Shown one piece after another: positions 15,083-18,806 of a stretch of DNA of 18,806 nucleotides. The translations under genes were made by a program, and so were the position numbers. This stretch comes from Bordetella parapertussis (GTDB lineage: Bacteria; Pseudomonadota; Gammaproteobacteria; Burkholderiales; Burkholderiaceae_B), in assembly GCA_945862495.1 (NCBI GenBank), contig CAMAYM010000049.1, forward strand, positions 1 through 18,806. The letters run 5' to 3'. The notes beneath the pieces are model-generated. The model ran no database searches, was not told the DNA's origin, and was given only the letters and a program-made list of their open reading frames with translations. Each line of letters begins with the position of its first letter. Within the stretch, counting starts at the first letter, position 1.

Positions 15083-15919
15083 TCAAGGAATCAAACCATG
15101 GTATTTGCGGCCCAGCGCCACCGTGGCTTTGAACATGCCCTCTTTGTTGCCGCAGTCGTAACGAATACCGTCGTAACGATGTGCAAAAACAGCTTGTTCC
15201 TTGAGCAATGAAGCAATGCCGTCTGTAAGTTGAATTTCGCCACCAGCGCCTGCTTGCGTTTGGCGCAGGTGTGCAAAAATCCTGGCATCCAGCACGTAGC
15301 GGCCGACCACCGCTAGCGTTGAGGGGGCGACGTCAGATTTGGGCTTTTCAACGATATGCAGGACGCGCTCGGTCGACGCCGAAACGGACTCGGTGGCAAC
15401 AATGCCGTACTTGTCCGTGTCAGACAGTGGTACTTCTTGAACACCAAGAATGCTGCCCTGATAGGTTAAAGCGGCATCGATCAATTGACCAATCACTGGG
15501 CGATCAGCATCTAGCAAGTCATCTGCGAGCAGCACAGCGAAGGGTTCATCCCCCACAATAGGCGCCGCCGTCAGCACAGCATGACCTAAGCCTAACGGGG
15601 CAGATTGTCGGATGTATATACAGCTGACATTAGGAGGCAGAATCTCTTGTACGATGGCCAAAAGTTCCTTTTTACCTTTGCGGGCAAGTTCGGCTTCCAT
15701 CTCCGGTGCACTGTCAAAATGATCCTCAATCGCACGCTTGTGTCGACCTGTGACAAAAATCAGATCGGTGATGCCGGCAGCAATGGCCTCTTCGACGGCA
15801 TATTGAATGAGTGGTTTATCCACAACAGGCAGCATTTCCTTGGGCATCGCTTTGGTTGCGGGCAAAAAACGCGTGCCGAGACCGGCAACGGGGAAAACGG
15901 CTTTACGTACGGGGCGCAT
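15083..15919 (-). CDS. galU: UTP-glucose-1-phosphate uridylyltransferase GalU
   Basis: GalU makes UDP-glucose from UTP and glucose 1-phosphate, supplying lipopolysaccharide, capsule and trehalose pathways. The 278-residue product carries the nucleotidyltransferase signature GLGTRFLPATKAMPKEMLP at 13-31, then DKPLIQYAVEEA (34-45), VTGRHKRAIEDHFD (56-69), a mid-protein LADDLLD metal site (about 130-136), VGRYVLDARIF and a C-terminal GGEIQLTDGI with YDCGNKEGM. It is complete and of normal length. The ATG at 15919 has AGGA six bases upstream (15929-15926 read on the minus strand). It is divergent from bepA with 65 bases between starts. A TTGAGA/GATAAG pair in that gap is a weak promoter candidate. 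Confidence 0.97.
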   Translation of the reverse strand: MRPVRKAVFPVAGLGTRFLPATKAMPKEMLPVVDKPLIQYAVEEAIAAGITDLIFVTGRHKRAIEDHFDSAPEMEAELARKGKKELLAIVQEILPPNVSCIYIRQSAPLGLGHAVLTAAPIVGDEPFAVLLADDLLDADRPVIGQLIDAALTYQGSILGVQEVPLSDTDKYGIVATESVSASTERVLHIVEKPKSDVAPSTLAVVGRYVLDARIFAHLRQTQAGAGGEIQLTDGIASLLKEQAVFAHRYDGIRYDCGNKEGMFKATVALGRKYHGLIP

Positions 15920-15972
15920 AAATAATCCTAGAAGCTTATCGCCGGAGCGGCGGAACCAATCTCAACAGCCGC

Positions 15973-15978
15973 TATCAT
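15973..15978 (+). promoter_or_regulatory. -10-like hexamer placed for a leaderless bepA transcript
   Basis: TATCAT, five of six bases of TATAAT, ends six bases before the ATG at 15985, so a sigma70 start would fall on that ATG. No Shine-Dalgarno is present and the -35 region (GCGGAA) is poor. The same arrangement is seen at dusB and ubiH. Confidence 0.35.
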
Positions 15979-15984
15979 AAGCGT

Positions 15985-17562
15985 ATGGCCAGACAAAATC
16001 CAAAAATGACTTCGTCTTTACTCCGTCCTCCGGTCTTGGCGGTCCGCCATCGACTGTCCACTCTGCAGCGCAGTCTGGTGTGTGCGATCTCCCTCAGCTT
16101 GGTATGCACCCCCTTGGCCGCTCAGCCCTCCGCGGCGCCTTCTATGGGTTCCATGTCCTCTGCAGAGTTATCGCCTGCCCTAGAGCGCAAGCTTGGTGAG
16201 GCCATTATGGTGCAGGGACGTCGTGACCCCGAGTACATCAGCGACCCAGATATGAGCCAGTACTTGGAAAATATGGGTCGAAAACTGGGTGCTTTTGCTC
16301 CCGGGGGGGCGCCGCAAATCGATGTATTTGGGGTGCGTAACCCTGAAATCAATGCTTTTGCTATGCCAGGTGGCTTTATTGGGGTTTACACGGGGTTGAT
16401 TGTGGGGACGAGCGCCGAGTCCGAGGTTGCTGGTGTGGTGGCACACGAGATTGCGCACGTCACCCAGCGACATATCGCCCGAGGGTTGACGCAACAACGC
16501 CAAAGCAGCCATATCGCTTTAGCTTCGATCGCTGCTGCATTATTGGCAGCATTGATTCCAGGTGCGGGCCAGGCAGCGATGGGCGTGGCAGTATTTGGTC
16601 AGGCCGCTGCGATCGATCGTCAGCTGGGTTTTTCTCGTGAGGCTGAGCAAGAGGCCGATCGCAATGGTGTGGAGATGCTGCGCAAGGCTGGCTACGATCC
16701 CAACGGAATGGCTGTCATGTTTGGTCGACTTACAAAAGCTGCGAGCCTCAATGAGGGGCGAGGAGGAGGAGCCTATGCCTCAACACACCCGCTCAGTTTG
16801 CAGCGGATGACGGACATGCAGAACCGCATTCGACAATTTGCGCCTGCAGGAGGACAAAATGAAGACGAGTATTGGTTTATCCGGGCAAAGTCACGCGTTC
16901 TGCAAGCGATGGACCCGCGGGCATTGCGGCAGGCGCAAGAGCAGTTAGAGGATGAAGCGCGTGCAGCCGACGCTCAGCGTGAGGGGCGAGCGCTTTCTAT
17001 TGCACGGCGAAGTGCAGCTTGGTATGGTGTTTCACTCGCCGCTTTGGCGCGGCAAGATACAAACGCTGCCGCTAAGGCACTTGATCAGGCTCAGGCGCTT
17101 ATGTCCAACTCTTCTTACTTAGAGTTGCAGCGCATAGAGATTGAGCTGTCCCGTCGACAAGTGTCTACTGCGTTGAGCTTGGCCCAGGCAGCGCACAAGC
17201 GCTGGCCACTAAGGCGTTCTTTTGTTCTGAAAATTGCCCAAAGCCTGCAGTTACTTGGGCGGGATGCCGAAGCGGTCAAGTTTTTGCAGATTCAAGTCAA
17301 ACGGTGGCCGACACAAGAACCCGAACTCTTCAAGATGCTGGCGATCAGTCAAGACCGGATCGGAGAGGTGGTGGATTCGCGTCAGACTATGGCGACATAC
17401 TACGAAAAACTGGGGGCCTTACCTTCGGCCTTTACGCAATTACAACAGGCCCGGGCCTTATCCAAAGATTTTTACGTTCAGTCACAAATCGATGTCAGGA
17501 TACGTGAACTTTCTGGCCGTATCGCTGAGGACCGTAGACTGCTCGAAAGGTTTAAGTCCTAG
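15985..17562 (+). CDS. bepA: Periplasmic M48 family metalloprotease with TPR domain (BepA/YfgC-like)
   Basis: BepA-type proteins are periplasmic zinc proteases and chaperones that police outer-membrane beta-barrel and LptD assembly at the BAM complex. The 525-residue product has an N-terminal signal peptide (hydrophobic 30-42, probable cleavage after the Ala-Ala ending at 46). An M48 domain follows, with the zinc motif HEIAH at 154-158 and the third ligand Glu221 in EQEAD. STHPL at 266-270 matches the position of the regulatory histidine of E. coli BepA. From about 285 the protein is alpha-helical with TPR-like repeats (AQEQLEDEARAADA, AAKALDQAQALM, LSLAQAAHKRWP). Length is near E. coli BepA. 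The first ATG is chosen; 16006 is an alternative and would shorten a long signal region. Its stop overlaps that of the convergent yheT-like gene. Confidence 0.9.
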   Translation: MARQNPKMTSSLLRPPVLAVRHRLSTLQRSLVCAISLSLVCTPLAAQPSAAPSMGSMSSAELSPALERKLGEAIMVQGRRDPEYISDPDMSQYLENMGRKLGAFAPGGAPQIDVFGVRNPEINAFAMPGGFIGVYTGLIVGTSAESEVAGVVAHEIAHVTQRHIARGLTQQRQSSHIALASIAAALLAALIPGAGQAAMGVAVFGQAAAIDRQLGFSREAEQEADRNGVEMLRKAGYDPNGMAVMFGRLTKAASLNEGRGGGAYASTHPLSLQRMTDMQNRIRQFAPAGGQNEDEYWFIRAKSRVLQAMDPRALRQAQEQLEDEARAADAQREGRALSIARRSAAWYGVSLAALARQDTNAAAKALDQAQALMSNSSYLELQRIEIELSRRQVSTALSLAQAAHKRWPLRRSFVLKIAQSLQLLGRDAEAVKFLQIQVKRWPTQEPELFKMLAISQDRIGEVVDSRQTMATYYEKLGALPSAFTQLQQARALSKDFYVQSQIDVRIRELSGRIAEDRRLLERFKS

Positions 17563-18734
17563 GTCCCCAAAGTTCTTGGCAACGCAGCAAAGAAACGCTC
17601 AAGTCGCTTGGGGAGCCAAGTCAGATTGCCTGGCCACATGCCTGTGACAAAGCTGACATGGCCGCCTTGGGCGGGCTGGTGAAAGAGCACGCTAGCACTC
17701 CCATGTGTAGGACCCGGCAGCATATGCTCGGGTAAAAAAGGATCGTTGCGTGCGTTTAATACAAGCGTAGGCGTTTGGATTTTTTTGAGCCAAGGTTTGC
17801 TAGAGGACTGTTGCCAGTAGTCCGCGGCATCTTTAAAACCATGCATAGGTGCTGTGTACGCGTTATCAAAGTCACGTAAGTTGCGAGCCTGGTTGATGCG
17901 CATGACATCAATGACGCCCGGAAACCGACGGGATTTTTCTAGAACCTTTGGTTTGAGCGTACGCAAAAAATGCCTCGAATACACCTCACGGTTAAAGAGG
18001 TTGTCTGATAAATGATTGCCCGCTGCGACTAAATCAAGGGGTGCAGAAATGGCGGCAGCCGCATGGAGCCAATCAAAATCCTGAGGGGTTTCCCCCAATT
18101 TTTTGAGCAGAGCATTGCCGCCAAGAGAAATTCCGACAGCATGCCATTGCGCAAGAGGCGCGCGTTGTTTAACGGTCTTGAGAATAAAAGAGATTTCCTC
18201 TGAGTCGCCAGAGTGATAAGCGCGTGCAAGACGGTTCGTGAAACCAGAGCAACCTCTAAAGTGTGCGACGGCAACCAGCCAACCGGCAGACAGGAAATAT
18301 TGCGTGATGGCTTGCGCGTAGCGACTGTTGCTGTTGCCTTCTAGCCCATGAAACAAAATAAGTGCTGGCTGTTGCGTACTGGAATTGAGATGCGCGTGGT
18401 CCGCAGGCGTCATCCAGCGTACGGCGGCCGTGTGCGCGAGTAAAGGATCCTGGTGACGACGCGCGCGTAAATGGAAAGCTGGCGTGTTCCAGTCTATGTC
18501 GATGAAGTCCCCGTCTGGCGTGTCGACGCGCTCTCGCAAAAATCTGATGCGGTTAACGGGCGCTGCAAGTGCACCAAAAAGCGTTTGCGTTTGTTTATCT
18601 GGGAGCCAAACTGGGACAGGACACGCGGTGAGGTCCAGCCCTGCGCTCAGAGGGGCGGAGTTGAATCGTGGGATATTTTCGAAAGGGGCAGTCACGTCAG
18701 GCTTGTGCTCAGTGGAGTAGCCCGTGGCTGTCAT
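17559..18734 (-). CDS. YheT family alpha/beta hydrolase
   Basis: The product belongs to the COG0429 (YheT) alpha/beta hydrolases, whose natural substrate is not established; carboxylesterase activity is the usual expectation. From the ATG at 18734 it has 391 residues. Visible are the oxyanion region LFHGLEGNSNSRYA (127-140), the family-typical AHFRGCSG (157-164) and YHSGDSEE, the nucleophile Ser203 in GISLGGN, an acid in LNARNDPFLP, and the catalytic His in GGHVSF near the C-terminus. An in-frame ATG at 18776 would add 14 arginine-rich residues and has a GGTGA six bases upstream, so it is a real alternative start. No signal peptide is seen. The 72 bases upstream, to the window edge, show no other gene. 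Confidence 0.88.
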   Translation of the reverse strand: MTATGYSTEHKPDVTAPFENIPRFNSAPLSAGLDLTACPVPVWLPDKQTQTLFGALAAPVNRIRFLRERVDTPDGDFIDIDWNTPAFHLRARRHQDPLLAHTAAVRWMTPADHAHLNSSTQQPALILFHGLEGNSNSRYAQAITQYFLSAGWLVAVAHFRGCSGFTNRLARAYHSGDSEEISFILKTVKQRAPLAQWHAVGISLGGNALLKKLGETPQDFDWLHAAAAISAPLDLVAAGNHLSDNLFNREVYSRHFLRTLKPKVLEKSRRFPGVIDVMRINQARNLRDFDNAYTAPMHGFKDAADYWQQSSSKPWLKKIQTPTLVLNARNDPFLPEHMLPGPTHGSASVLFHQPAQGGHVSFVTGMWPGNLTWLPKRLERFFAALPRTLGT

Positions 18735-18806
18735 GCAAGTCAAATGAGTCGACCTGCGCCGGAGCAGCCGATGCATGATGCATCACCAGTCGCCAACCGG
18801 TAGGGC

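Overview
The window is ordinary chromosomal DNA from a betaproteobacterium, most likely in the order Burkholderiales and close to the Alcaligenaceae (Bordetella/Achromobacter side). This rests on gene content and recalled protein similarity, not on a search. The pointers are the RuvB N-terminus (MAIQSDSLSS), a Bug-family periplasmic binding protein, the dusB-fis-purH-ruvC-ruvA order and a CtaG-type oxidase assembly protein. Base composition looks even throughout. I see no insertion sequence, prophage, tRNA, rRNA or CRISPR array, and no gap of 300 bases or more without a gene.

Layout. (1) 1-1680 (+) is the 3' part of recQ; the window opens just after its ATP-binding P-loop. (2) 1711-2778 (-) is ruvB, convergent with recQ. 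(3) 2878-6814 (+) is a tightly spaced four-gene operon: a PLP-dependent threonine/hydroxyaspartate dehydratase, an NDUFA9-like atypical SDR, an NAD-dependent sugar-epimerase-like SDR, and a secreted Bug-type solute-binding protein. (4) 12154-6828 (-) is a long run on the minus strand: ubiH, dusB, fis, purH, ruvC, ruvA. It joins ubiquinone synthesis, tRNA dihydrouridylation, a nucleoid protein, the last two steps of IMP synthesis and Holliday-junction processing. (5) 12235-12681 (+) is a small TM2-like membrane protein, convergent with pepP (12723-14069, -). (6) 14206-15048 (+) is ctaG, convergent with galU (15083-15919, -). (7) 15985-17562 (+) is a BepA-like periplasmic M48 protease, tail to tail with a YheT-type alpha/beta hydrolase (17559-18734, -); their stop codons overlap.

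Working together: RuvA, RuvB and RuvC form the branch-migration and resolution machine, and RecQ acts in the same recombination/repair field. Here the four-gene operon, read in the opposite direction, separates ruvCA from ruvB. pepP and ubiH, neighbours in E. coli, are likewise separated by the inverted TM2-like gene.

I did not find a convincing undescribed system. The most interesting signal is regulatory. Three genes with no usable Shine-Dalgarno (dusB, ubiH, bepA) each have a near-consensus -10 hexamer exactly six bases before the ATG. That is the geometry of leaderless transcription. The second is the unusual four-gene operon and its orphan binding protein.
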